A stretch of DNA of 64,000 nucleotides from Lacinutrix jangbogonensis (GTDB lineage: Bacteria; Bacteroidota; Bacteroidia; Flavobacteriales; Flavobacteriaceae), in the NCBI RefSeq assembly GCF_000797445.1, contig NZ_JSWF01000035.1, positions 1-64,000 on the forward strand, read 5' to 3'. Below the pieces are notes generated by a model. The model did not search any database, was not told the origin of the DNA, and was given only the letters and a program-made list of their open reading frames with translations. This document shows positions 33,427 through 41,477 of the stretch, one piece after another. The stretch's first letter is position 1, and the number at the start of each line of letters is the position of its first letter. A program made the position numbers and the translations under genes.

Positions 33427-35145
33427 ATGAAGCATTTTACGTATTTATTCATTTTCTTATTATGTCTAACGAGTTGCAAAGACGACAAGAGTAACAGCAA
33501 AAATGATGATAACACATCTACAGCAACTGTATATTATAATGGAGATATCGTTGATATGGTTGGAGACGAACCTACTTATCAAGAAGCACTAGTTGAAAAA
33601 GAAGGAACTATTCTGTTTATTGGAACTAGTGAAGAGGCTATGAAAATAGCGGGAGAAGGTCATAAAATGAATGACCTCAAAGGAAAAACAATGCTTCCTG
33701 GTTTTATTGACGCTCATGCACACTTTTTTGCATTTGGACCACAAGCCACTGGAACAAATTTATTACCACCACCGGATGGAGGTGTTAAAAATATAGATGA
33801 ACTCGTTAATGAATTAAAAACTTGGGCAGAAACTCCGGAAAACTTGGAGATTACAGGTTGGATTTTCGGACTTGGATTCGATCAAACGCAATTGGCAGAA
33901 AAACGGTTTCCTACAAAAGAAGATTTAGATAAGGTATCTACAGAATATCCCGTTCTCATTATGCATATTTCAGCACATTTTGTTGTAATGAACAGTAAAG
34001 GACTAGAGTTAGCTGGCATTACTAAAGATACACAAAACCCTGACGGCGGTATTATTCGAAGAATGCCAAATAGTAACGAACCAAACGGAGTGCTTGAAGA
34101 ACTAGCAGCATTACCTCATATCGCCACAGCTTTGGCTGCATCTGATCCAGTAAAGTTAGCAAAACAGACTAAAATGGGAGTAGAAATGGCAAAAAGTTAT
34201 GGATATACGACACTCCAAGACGGAAAGACCATGGAGACATTTAATGCCTTAACAGCTTTCGCTGATCAAGGATTATTTGATATTGATATTGTGTCGTACC
34301 TAGATTATACGGTTGCACAACACATGGACACCGAATGGAATTCAAAAGATTATAAAAATCATTACAGAGTTGCAGGTTTAAAAGTGACACTAGATGGAGC
34401 GCCTCAAGTACAAACCGCATGGAAAACGGAACCTTATTTAGTGCCGCCAGAGGGAGGTAAAGCAGACTATAGAGGGTATCCAGCAATAGCAGATGAGCAA
34501 GAAATTGCTGATTTATACAAAATGGTATACAAAAACAATTGGCAAATTAATTCTCATGCCAATGGCGACGCCGCAATAGACCAATTAATTAGAGGTTTGA
34601 GAGCTGCAGAAAAGGAATATGGTAAAAAGGATTTAAGAAACGTTTTACTTCATGGGCAATACATTAGACCAGACCAATTAGATGCTTTAAAAGAGCTAAA
34701 TGTTACAGTCTCACTTTTTCCTTTGCATACCTATTATTGGGGAGATTGGCACGTAGAAATCATTGGTGAAGAAGCCGCTAAGAAAATTAGTCCTACACGT
34801 ACAGCTTTAGATAAAGGCTTAAGACTAACCATACATTCAGATGCACCAGTTGCTTTACCAAACTTAATGCGAGTAGTCTGGATAGCTGCCAGTAGAACAT
34901 CAAGAAGTGGTATGGTGATGGGAGCTAATGAAAGATTAACGCCTTATGAAGCGCTAAAATGTATTACCGATTGGTCTGCGTACTCGCATTTTGAAGATGA
35001 TAAAAAAGGGACTTTAGAAAAAGGAAAATTAGCAGATCTAGTGGTGCTCTCTGACAACCCATTAAAAGTTGATATTGATGCCATCAAAGATATTGTGGTA
35101 TTAAAAACAATCAAAGAAGGAACTATTGTTTTTGAGAGAGAATAG
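33427..35145 (+). CDS. YtcJ-like amidohydrolase lipoprotein
   Basis: A 572-residue amidohydrolase of family 3 (YtcJ/LAF3 type), exported as a lipoprotein (LTSC, Cys17). The metal site begins with the HxH at His97/His99 in PGFIDAHAHFF. Further motifs: INSHANGDAAIDQ, LLHGQYIRPDQL and TIHSDAPVALPN, with PYEALKCITDWSAYSHFEDDKKGTLEKGKLADLVVLS at the C-terminal end of the composite beta domain. The substrate class (amide, imide or cyclic amide) is open. It follows the AraC-type regulator and is near an M20 amidohydrolase, suggesting catabolism of an amide-containing compound (inference). Confidence 0.88.
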   Translation: MKHFTYLFIFLLCLTSCKDDKSNSKNDDNTSTATVYYNGDIVDMVGDEPTYQEALVEKEGTILFIGTSEEAMKIAGEGHKMNDLKGKTMLPGFIDAHAHFFAFGPQATGTNLLPPPDGGVKNIDELVNELKTWAETPENLEITGWIFGLGFDQTQLAEKRFPTKEDLDKVSTEYPVLIMHISAHFVVMNSKGLELAGITKDTQNPDGGIIRRMPNSNEPNGVLEELAALPHIATALAASDPVKLAKQTKMGVEMAKSYGYTTLQDGKTMETFNALTAFADQGLFDIDIVSYLDYTVAQHMDTEWNSKDYKNHYRVAGLKVTLDGAPQVQTAWKTEPYLVPPEGGKADYRGYPAIADEQEIADLYKMVYKNNWQINSHANGDAAIDQLIRGLRAAEKEYGKKDLRNVLLHGQYIRPDQLDALKELNVTVSLFPLHTYYWGDWHVEIIGEEAAKKISPTRTALDKGLRLTIHSDAPVALPNLMRVVWIAASRTSRSGMVMGANERLTPYEALKCITDWSAYSHFEDDKKGTLEKGKLADLVVLSDNPLKVDIDAIKDIVVLKTIKEGTIVFERE

Positions 35146-35165
35146 TAAGTACTATAAGACTTTGA

Positions 35166-35291
35166 ATTAAAATTGCTATTTTACCCGCATTAGATGACAC
35201 AAGTAGAAATACTAAAGACCGAAAAACCATTAAATACAATAATGTGGTAAAAATCATTAATGAAGTACATCGTATTTCTAAAAAACAATAA
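35166..35291 (+). pseudogene. Possible C-terminal gene remnant
   Basis: Between the amidohydrolase and the next barrel gene, a 41-codon open stretch preceded by a TGA and lacking a start reads ILPALDDTSRN, then KYNNVVKIINEVHRISKKQ to a TAA. The composition looks like coding sequence, but no family is recognised. Confidence 0.25.
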
Positions 35292-35299
35292 AAATTAAA

Positions 35300-36076
35300 A
35301 TGAAACAGTTTACTGTAATTTTATTATTAGCTATTCTTTCAATAACTACAGTGAATTCGCAAGAAAAAGCAACCACGGAATCAACAGAGGTTGATGCCTC
35401 TAACCCAACTAATCTTTATACTCAAGTTAATGTATTAGGAGAATATACATCTTTAAAAGATGGTACTCATCTCTACGGTATGAGGGCAAATGTTCAATAT
35501 TCATTCGACCCTAACAATTTAGTCTTAGCAGAAATCCCTTTACTCTACAATGATGCCACAAGTTCTTTTGGGCTAAGTGATATTAGAGTCCGTTATTTTA
35601 CAATTGCAAAACGCGTAATGACTGCAGAAAAGTTTCATGTAATTGCACCTTTTATTGACCTTACTTTACCAACTGGTTCTTTTGAGAACGGTTTAGGCTC
35701 AAGTAGTTTTGTGTTATCTGCTGGCGTTGTTTATGGGTTTTCAGTTTCTAAAAAAATTATGCTATTCCCTGGTTTGAGTGCTGTTCATGTAACAAAGCCT
35801 AGTACAGATTTAATTCCTGATGCGTTTAAATTTTCAGGTACAGGTTTTTTGACTCAAGCCAATATGAGTATAAGATTCAATAAAAGCTGGTTTCTTTTTG
35901 TTAATCCAATTGTGACCATGCTAAATACAAATGGTGAATGGAACGAAGCTTGGTCTGGGGAATTTAACTTAAACCATATGATTATTCAGAACAAATTAAA
36001 AGCGAATATTGGATACTTTCCTAATTTCACTAACGAATTGAATACCATTAGACTTGGGGCCACTTTTTTCATATAA
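35300..36076 (+). CDS. Outer-membrane beta-barrel transporter-like protein
   Basis: A 258-residue outer-membrane protein of the type annotated as transporter / phenol MetA-pathway-like barrel. The signal peptide ends TTVNSQ. The mature part is alternating strands with VQYSFDPNNLVLAEIPLLYND, FIDLTLPTGSFENGLGSS and a C-terminal IRLGATFFI ending in a hydrophobic residue. It lies between two exported amidohydrolases and may serve the uptake of their substrate; this rests on position only. Confidence 0.7.
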   Translation: MKQFTVILLLAILSITTVNSQEKATTESTEVDASNPTNLYTQVNVLGEYTSLKDGTHLYGMRANVQYSFDPNNLVLAEIPLLYNDATSSFGLSDIRVRYFTIAKRVMTAEKFHVIAPFIDLTLPTGSFENGLGSSSFVLSAGVVYGFSVSKKIMLFPGLSAVHVTKPSTDLIPDAFKFSGTGFLTQANMSIRFNKSWFLFVNPIVTMLNTNGEWNEAWSGEFNLNHMIIQNKLKANIGYFPNFTNELNTIRLGATFFI

Positions 36077-36095
36077 ATTTTAAAAACAACACCTT

Positions 36096-37436
36096 ATGCA
36101 GACCAAATATTTCAACAGCGTATTAGTTTTAGTCTTCTCATTTTTTTCAACTGCACTAATAGCACAGAATCAAAAAACAACCATAGAGCAGGCCGTAAAT
36201 TTGAGTAACGACAAATACGTTGCTATCTTCAAAGATATCCACGAAAACCCAGAACTAGGGTTTATGGAAATAAGAACTGCTGGCATCGTCGCTAAAGAAC
36301 TAAAGTCGTATGGCTATAAAGTGACAGAAAAAATTGGTATCACTGGTGTTGCCGGTGTACTCAAAAACGGAGATGGTCCAATAGTGATGTATCGTGCCGA
36401 TATGGATTGCAATGCGGTATTAGAACTAACCGACTTACCTTATAAAAGCACTAAAATAGTAAAGCTAGATGATGGTAGTGAAACACCGGTCACGCATGCT
36501 TGTGGACACGATGTGCATGTAACTTGGATGTTATCTGCTGCAAAGTTTATGGCAGAACATAAGTCGCTTTGGAAAGGTACTGTTATATTTATTGGTCAGC
36601 CTGCAGAAGAACCAATACTTGGAGCTGAGGCAATGGTTAAAGATGGCTTATACACCACACATAAAATCCCAGAACCAGATTATTTATTCGGAATTCACTC
36701 TATGCCAATTTCAGTAGGTATGGTCGCTGCTGCTTCAGGAGTTAGAATGGCAGGAACCGATCAATTTGATGTCACTTTTCACGGTATAGGTGGTCACGGC
36801 TCTAATCCGCATTTATCTAAAGACCCAATTCTTATGGCTGCTTCTGCAATCATGCAGTATCAAGCTATAATAAGTCGAGGTATTGATGCAAAAAGTGCTG
36901 CTGTGATTACGGTAGGTTCAATCGAAGCAGGAAAAGATAATAATGTAATTCCTGATACGGCATTACTAAAAGTTAATCTGAGATGGTTTACCGAGAAAGA
37001 CAGAAGGTTGATGATTGATGGCATCACACGAATCAATGAAGGTATCGCTCATGCCTACGATTTACCTAAGGAAAAATATCCTACTATTAAATTTAAGGGC
37101 TGGTCGTATCCACTAGAAAATAATACGGAATTAACTAAAGTTGTCAGGGAGTCTATATATCCATTAGTTTCAGATAAAAAGTTTGTTTTAGATGAAACTG
37201 TAGTACCATCAGTTATGGGTTCTGAGGATGTCCATCATTTGGTTATTAATAATGCTAAAAAAGACTACGCTTATATCAATGTTGGTATTGCCAATCCAAA
37301 ACGTTTTGAAGACGCCTTCAAAAAAGGACAACTCCCTTTTAATAATCACAACGGTAATTTTGAAGTTGATTTAACTGCCATTCCATTTGGCTCTAAGGTA
37401 GCTATAACATCTATGTTGGCGATTTTTAATCAATAG
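36096..37436 (+). CDS. Exported M20D amidohydrolase
   Basis: A 446-residue zinc-type peptidase/amidohydrolase of the HipO/AbgA/IAA-amidohydrolase branch, exported (signal ends TALIAQ). Features: IHENPELGFMEIRTA; RADMDCNAVLE; the metal motif HACGHDVH (Cys136, His138, His141); GQPAEEPILGAEAM (Glu171/Glu172); and FHGIGGHGSNPH in the dimerisation domain. Typical substrates are N-acyl amino acids or short amides. It starts 20 bases after the barrel gene, so it is probably in the same operon as the barrel and perhaps the YtcJ-like gene. Confidence 0.9.
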   Translation: MQTKYFNSVLVLVFSFFSTALIAQNQKTTIEQAVNLSNDKYVAIFKDIHENPELGFMEIRTAGIVAKELKSYGYKVTEKIGITGVAGVLKNGDGPIVMYRADMDCNAVLELTDLPYKSTKIVKLDDGSETPVTHACGHDVHVTWMLSAAKFMAEHKSLWKGTVIFIGQPAEEPILGAEAMVKDGLYTTHKIPEPDYLFGIHSMPISVGMVAAASGVRMAGTDQFDVTFHGIGGHGSNPHLSKDPILMAASAIMQYQAIISRGIDAKSAAVITVGSIEAGKDNNVIPDTALLKVNLRWFTEKDRRLMIDGITRINEGIAHAYDLPKEKYPTIKFKGWSYPLENNTELTKVVRESIYPLVSDKKFVLDETVVPSVMGSEDVHHLVINNAKKDYAYINVGIANPKRFEDAFKKGQLPFNNHNGNFEVDLTAIPFGSKVAITSMLAIFNQ

Positions 37437-37626
37437 ATTGTCGTGTGTTAAAATTAAAACAACTGTAACAAAATAAAAGAGTTTCTATGCTGTGCTTTTT
37501 AATGAATTGGCTTATTTGAGTCAGGCCTATTTCAGAAGAAAACGATTAAAAGCTGATACACTTAAAAACAAGCTTAAGACAGATATAGTTCATACTTTTT
37601 GATATTCATAATAACAAACATTATTT
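37437..37626. other. Gap with a possible coding remnant
   Basis: A 41-codon frame without a start (37477-37602) reads AVLFNELAYLSQAYFRRK, then ADTLKNKLKTDIVHTF. It may be the tail of a lost gene. No promoter or RNA is obvious. Confidence 0.2.
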
Positions 37627-38457
37627 ATGGCACGCATCACAACTACTTTTTACGGTACTCGAGGGTCTATTCCCATTTGTGACCCTAAATATCTTGAGTT
37701 TGGAGGTAACACCACCTGTATCGCTTTCCTTATGCATAGCACCAACCGTATTAGCATCCTAGATGCGGGAACAGGCATCAGAGCCCTAGGCAAACATATT
37801 AATGAGAATTTTTCTGAGCAAAGTGCTATTGATATCGCCTTTACTCATTTTCACTGGGATCATATTCAAGGCTTACCGTTTTTTGATCCTGCATATAATC
37901 CAAATCGAACAATTAATATTGCGGCTTTAGGAGAGGGTGGTCAATTTACAGACCTTCGAAAAATTTTCAAAAATCTCATGATAGAAGAATATTTTCCGAT
38001 TCAGCTCGAAAATATGGGAGCCAAATTCAACTTTGATTTCAAAGAAGATAACATTTATGAAAACAAGGGCATCCTACTCAAAACAATTAAACAAAATCAC
38101 CCTGGAGGATCCTTTGGATATCGTCTTGAAGTTGAAGGATGCATCATTGTTGTATGTACTGACCTAGAACATGGCGATACTATTAACGAAGATATCGTTG
38201 CTTTTGCCAAAGATGCTGATCTTTTAATACATGAAGCACAATATACAGATGAGGAGTTACTACGTCATAAAGGATGGGGCCATAGTAGTTTCAATCAAGC
38301 CATTGAAGTGGCAGAACGCGCTGGAGCGAAACAACTCATAATGACACATCACGATCCCGATCATGATGATGAATGTCTTAGGAAGATAGAAAAAGAATGC
38401 CAAGCTCGATTTAAAAACTGTTCACTTGCTCGTGAAGGTATGTCGATTGAACTTTGA
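37627..38457 (+). CDS. MBL-fold metallo-hydrolase
   Basis: A 276-residue metallo-beta-lactamase-fold enzyme without signal peptide. The zinc motif is THFHWDH (His74, His76, Asp78, His79). The N-terminal FYGTRGSIPICDP and FGGNTTCI, and the C-terminal HSSFNQAIEVAERAGAKQLIMTHHDPDHDD, resemble the PhnP/RNase Z-like branch often beside sensor proteins. It likely cleaves a phosphodiester; the substrate is unknown. It stands alone between two accessory genes. Confidence 0.85.
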   Translation: MARITTTFYGTRGSIPICDPKYLEFGGNTTCIAFLMHSTNRISILDAGTGIRALGKHINENFSEQSAIDIAFTHFHWDHIQGLPFFDPAYNPNRTINIAALGEGGQFTDLRKIFKNLMIEEYFPIQLENMGAKFNFDFKEDNIYENKGILLKTIKQNHPGGSFGYRLEVEGCIIVVCTDLEHGDTINEDIVAFAKDADLLIHEAQYTDEELLRHKGWGHSSFNQAIEVAERAGAKQLIMTHHDPDHDDECLRKIEKECQARFKNCSLAREGMSIEL

Positions 38458-38540
38458 AATAGCCAATTGAACGCTACAAATATCAAAATCTAGACTTGAA
38501 AATAATTAGAATACCCAGAACTTAACATAAAAATGAATTT

Positions 38541-38640
38541 TTCCTATTTGTCTTTTTAATGCTAACTTTTAATTGCGAGATCAATGAAATCCACAACACT
38601 CCTATTTCTTATTATTTCGGCGTATTCTTGGGGTCAAGAA
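38541..38640. repeat. Duplicated segment, copy 1
   Basis: The last 43 bases before, and first 57 bases of, the next barrel gene recur in diverged form at 40236-40335, including CTAACTTTTAATTG and AACTCCTATTT-like blocks and the signal-peptide codons. Confidence 0.65.
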
Positions 38641-39984
38641 GGCAATTATAAATTTAATAATTTTGGGAACAGATCTATTTTGCTATCTGGAAATGTTACG
38701 GGTAGTGTGTCTGATATTGGTCTCGTTTACTATAATCCAGCAAGATTAACAGCATTAGAAAATATAGGGTTTGAATTTAACGCTAAAGCCTATCAGATAA
38801 ATTCTTTAAAGTTGACTACGATATTTGATGAAGAACGTCAACTAGACAATACATCCTTTGGAGGCGTTCCATCATTAGCAGGCGGAACATTTAAATTATT
38901 TGGTGAGCGCTTTGCATACTCCTTTCTAGCCCGAAGAAGATCTAACTTTAATTTAGGTTTATCTAGTCGAGAAATTACAGATAATATTACCGAATTATAT
39001 CCTGATGTTGAAACCTATAATCTTAAAGCTTCAATAAACAGCAAAGTGGATGAAGACTGGTACGGTCTAACCTGGGCAAAGGAAATTTCTAAAAACTTTA
39101 GTTTAGGAATTTCTGTATTTGGATCATCCTATAGTTATAATGGCGTCAGAAGTGTAAATCATACGATCCAGTACAATGAAGATGCTGTCGCCTATTTTCT
39201 AACTAAAACAGGCTTTGATCAAAAGTCGTATGGTTTTCATATAAAGCTTGGTGCTTTTTATAAACTAAATAACATCGATTTAGGTTTAAATATTAACGTC
39301 CCGTATATAGAAATCTATAACGAAGGTGGCTATAACTTCAATGAAGTAACTTCAGGAGTAGGCAATGGATTTGATGTTTTTTATGATTACGAATTTGAGG
39401 ACCTTAGTGCTAACCTTAAAGAACCATTAGGTATTTCATTAGGTGCAGGCATACCAATTAAAAGAAGCAAAATTCATTTAAACATAGATTTTGTCTCTGG
39501 CCTTTCAAATTATTCAAGAATTAATGTTCCCAATATTGAAATCGGAGATGCTTCATCAACACCCATATTTTTTAACGAAGAGCGACAATTTGTACTTAAT
39601 TTTGGGGTTGGTGGTGAGGTCTATGTTAGCGATAAATTTAAATCCTATTTTGGATTTTCAACAGATTTCAATGCTTATAAATCTAGTGCTACAGTTTTTG
39701 ATCTTAGTACTGATGATGCAGAGAATACAGCTATTGCAGCAGACTATTATCATTTAAGCGGAGGAATTGATTGGAAAATGTCTTGGGCAAATATTGTTTT
39801 AGGTGTGACTTATGCCTCTGGTTCTTCAAGTTTTCAAAACCCCTTTAATTTAAACTTATCAGGTTTAGACCTAAATACCACGCAAGACTCTAGCCTGTCC
39901 TATAAGCGTTATCAATTTATAATCGGCTTAAAGATTCCGCTAGCAGACAATATCAAGAACAAAATAAAAAAGGCAACAGAATAA
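38584..39984 (+). CDS. Outer-membrane beta-barrel protein, FadL/OmpP1-like
   Basis: A 466-residue predicted barrel. The signal peptide ends AYSWGQ, then the mature N-terminus has FNNFGNRSILLSGNVTGSVSDIGLVYYNPARL, recalling the NPA-containing start of OmpP1/FadL-like proteins. The rest is a series of amphipathic strands with KLGAFYKLNNIDLGLNINVP and a C-terminal YQFIIGLKIPL strand, then a charged tail. The ligand is unknown. A decayed copy of its start lies downstream. Confidence 0.68.
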   Translation: MKSTTLLFLIISAYSWGQEGNYKFNNFGNRSILLSGNVTGSVSDIGLVYYNPARLTALENIGFEFNAKAYQINSLKLTTIFDEERQLDNTSFGGVPSLAGGTFKLFGERFAYSFLARRRSNFNLGLSSREITDNITELYPDVETYNLKASINSKVDEDWYGLTWAKEISKNFSLGISVFGSSYSYNGVRSVNHTIQYNEDAVAYFLTKTGFDQKSYGFHIKLGAFYKLNNIDLGLNINVPYIEIYNEGGYNFNEVTSGVGNGFDVFYDYEFEDLSANLKEPLGISLGAGIPIKRSKIHLNIDFVSGLSNYSRINVPNIEIGDASSTPIFFNEERQFVLNFGVGGEVYVSDKFKSYFGFSTDFNAYKSSATVFDLSTDDAENTAIAADYYHLSGGIDWKMSWANIVLGVTYASGSSSFQNPFNLNLSGLDLNTTQDSSLSYKRYQFIIGLKIPLADNIKNKIKKATE

Positions 39985-39991
39985 AGTTGAT

Positions 39992-40209
39992 TTTCTAGAT
40001 TAAAAACAATCGATAATATTTATCATTTTAGTTTCCTATTAGGCTCAGAATACACAAAAAAACAGCCCTTTTTTATAGTAAGAGCTGTTTTAGAATATGG
40101 CCTGCGCATCAATCATAATTTAGAACTGATTGCTAACCTTCTCAACGATTTAAAATTTAACAGTTACAATTCTTGGGGAATAGGCTTGGGAGTAGCTTAT
40201 AAGCTATAA
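39992..40209 (+). pseudogene. C-terminal remnant of a beta-barrel gene
   Basis: An open stretch preceded by TGA, with no start codon, reads FSFLLGSEYTKKQPFFIVRAVLEYG, then SYNSWGIGLGVAYKL to a TAA. The alternating aromatic pattern and final aliphatic residue are typical of an outer-membrane barrel's last strands. It is a truncated fragment next to an intact barrel gene. The larger gap 39985-40592 otherwise holds the second duplicated segment and the promoter of the next operon. Confidence 0.5.
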
Positions 40210-40235
40210 ATTAAAATAGAGATGAAAACTAGAAT

Positions 40236-40342
40236 ATTACCTGTTCGTCTTTTTATTACTAACTTTTAATTGTAAAACCAATGAGATTCATAAAACTCCT
40301 ATTTGTTCTTATTTCGATATATTCTTGGAATAAGAGTCCATA
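40236..40342 (+). pseudogene. Decayed duplicate of the barrel-gene start
   Basis: This segment aligns with 38541-38640. The copied start ATG (40281) opens MRFIKLLFVLISIYSWNKSP and stops at a TAA, so only the signal peptide of a former paralogue survives. Confidence 0.55.
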
Positions 40343-40480
40343 ATATATTTTTAAATCTCGGTAAAAACGCTATTACAGCGCTTTATAATCTGTAATTAGT
40401 GCAGAGATTATATAATCCATTCTAAATCATATCTGTTTTTAATAAATCATCTTCTTTTATTTTAAAAGATTGCCTTCAGT

Positions 40481-40524
40481 GTAACTTATGTTACTGCGTA
40501 AAACAAAGTGTTTTCCTATTTTTG
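40481..40524 (+). promoter_or_regulatory. Crp/Fnr-type operator and promoter of the HMA-thioredoxin operon
   Basis: GTAACTTATGTTAC (40481-40494), arms GTAAC/GTTAC, lies 22 bp before TATTTTTG (40517-40524). With transcription starting about 6 bases after the -7 box, the palindrome is centred near -42, the class II activator position. The same arrangement occurs at 53499-53542. Confidence 0.6.
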
Positions 40525-40592
40525 TAAAATATATTTAACAGGAATGGCAAATAAATAAAATTCATTTTCCGAAATTTAAAATAGCCTTAAAA

Positions 40593-40862
40593 ATGAAAAC
40601 CTCAATAGTAGTACAAAACTTAAAATGTGGTGGTTGCGCAAGTACAATTACTTCAAAAGTATCAGAAATTGAAAATATTTCAGATATTAATATAGGTATA
40701 GATAAAAGTAAAGTATCATTCAATTATATAAACGAAGTAGATGCTCTAGCTGTAAAAAACAAACTTAAAGCATTAGGTTATCCTTCAATAGAAGCCAATA
40801 ATTCATTGACATCTAAAGCTAAATCTTTTGTAAGTTGTGCGACTGGTAAATTTTCAAAATAA
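40593..40862 (+). CDS. Heavy-metal-associated (HMA) domain protein
   Basis: An 89-residue soluble HMA-fold protein, as in copper chaperones. The metal loop is LKCGGCAST (Cys12, Cys15) in place of the usual MxCxxC. The fold continues with VSEIENISDINIGIDKSKV and KNKLKALGYPS. A C-terminal extension adds one Cys (VSCATGK). It may carry Cu(I) or another thiophilic metal, or serve in thiol chemistry. It is 8 bases before a thioredoxin gene and shares its promoter, with the Crp/Fnr-like site upstream. Confidence 0.85.
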   Translation: MKTSIVVQNLKCGGCASTITSKVSEIENISDINIGIDKSKVSFNYINEVDALAVKNKLKALGYPSIEANNSLTSKAKSFVSCATGKFSK

Positions 40863-40870
40863 TTAGAATT

Positions 40871-41167
40871 ATGAGTAAATTTTCAGAAATAATAAACCAA
40901 GACAAACCCGTTTTAGTAGACTTTTTTGCAACATGGTGTGGACCATGTAAAGCATTGACTCCTATTTTAAAACAAGTAAAAGATGTATTAAAGGAAAACG
41001 TATCTATTATTAAAATAGATGTAGATAAAAACCAAGAGTTGGCATCAAAGTATCAAGTTAAAGGTGTGCCAACGATGCTATTGTTTAAAAACGGAAAACA
41101 AGTTTGGAGGCAATCTGGTGTATTACAAAAAGATGAAATAATTAAAATAATAGAAGCTTCAAATTAA
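40871..41167 (+). CDS. trxA: Thioredoxin
   Basis: A 98-residue cytoplasmic thioredoxin with the classical active site WCGPC (Cys23, Cys26), DFFATWCGPCKALTPIL, KIDVDKNQELASKYQVKGVPTMLLFKNG with the cis-Pro (VPT), and a C-terminal helix. It reduces protein disulfides. Second gene of the HMA operon; its placement behind a Crp/Fnr-like site suggests induction under redox or thiol stress (inference). Confidence 0.95.
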   Translation: MSKFSEIINQDKPVLVDFFATWCGPCKALTPILKQVKDVLKENVSIIKIDVDKNQELASKYQVKGVPTMLLFKNGKQVWRQSGVLQKDEIIKIIEASN

Positions 41168-41250
41168 TAGATTTAATGATAAATATCATCTTTAATATAA
41201 AAGCTATATAATAATTTTACATTATTAAAATAACACTAAATTATAATACT

Positions 41251-41400
41251 ATGACATCTCTAAGCATTGCGTTACAAAACTATAATAACGGAGTAGTAAT
41301 GATCGCTGTTTTTGCACTCGTTTGTGCAATTCTTGTCGGTTTATTAATAAAATTTATGGCTACTAGTGATAGAGATAAAGATGAACCTAAAGAAAGATAG
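41251..41400 (+). CDS. Small single-span membrane protein
   Basis: A 49-residue ORF: a polar N-terminus (MTSLSIALQNYNNG), one membrane helix (MIAVFALVCAILVGLLIKFM) and a charged tail (SDRDKDEPKER). It is 83 bases after the thioredoxin gene, ahead of a strong terminator, and probably in the same transcript. The family is not recognised; the composition and position make it credible. Confidence 0.6.
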   Translation: MTSLSIALQNYNNGVVMIAVFALVCAILVGLLIKFMATSDRDKDEPKER

Positions 41401-41423
41401 TTCACAGTTGAACTAATAATTAT

Positions 41424-41458
41424 AAAAAAGGAGCGCATTTAAAATGCACTCCTTTTTT
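41424..41458. terminator. Bidirectional terminator
   Basis: AAAAAAGGAGCGCATT and AATGCACTCCTTTTTT form a stem with one mismatch, between the HMA-thioredoxin unit and the convergent TonB receptor gene. Confidence 0.75.
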
Positions 41459-41477
41459 GGTTACCGAAAGTTATGTG

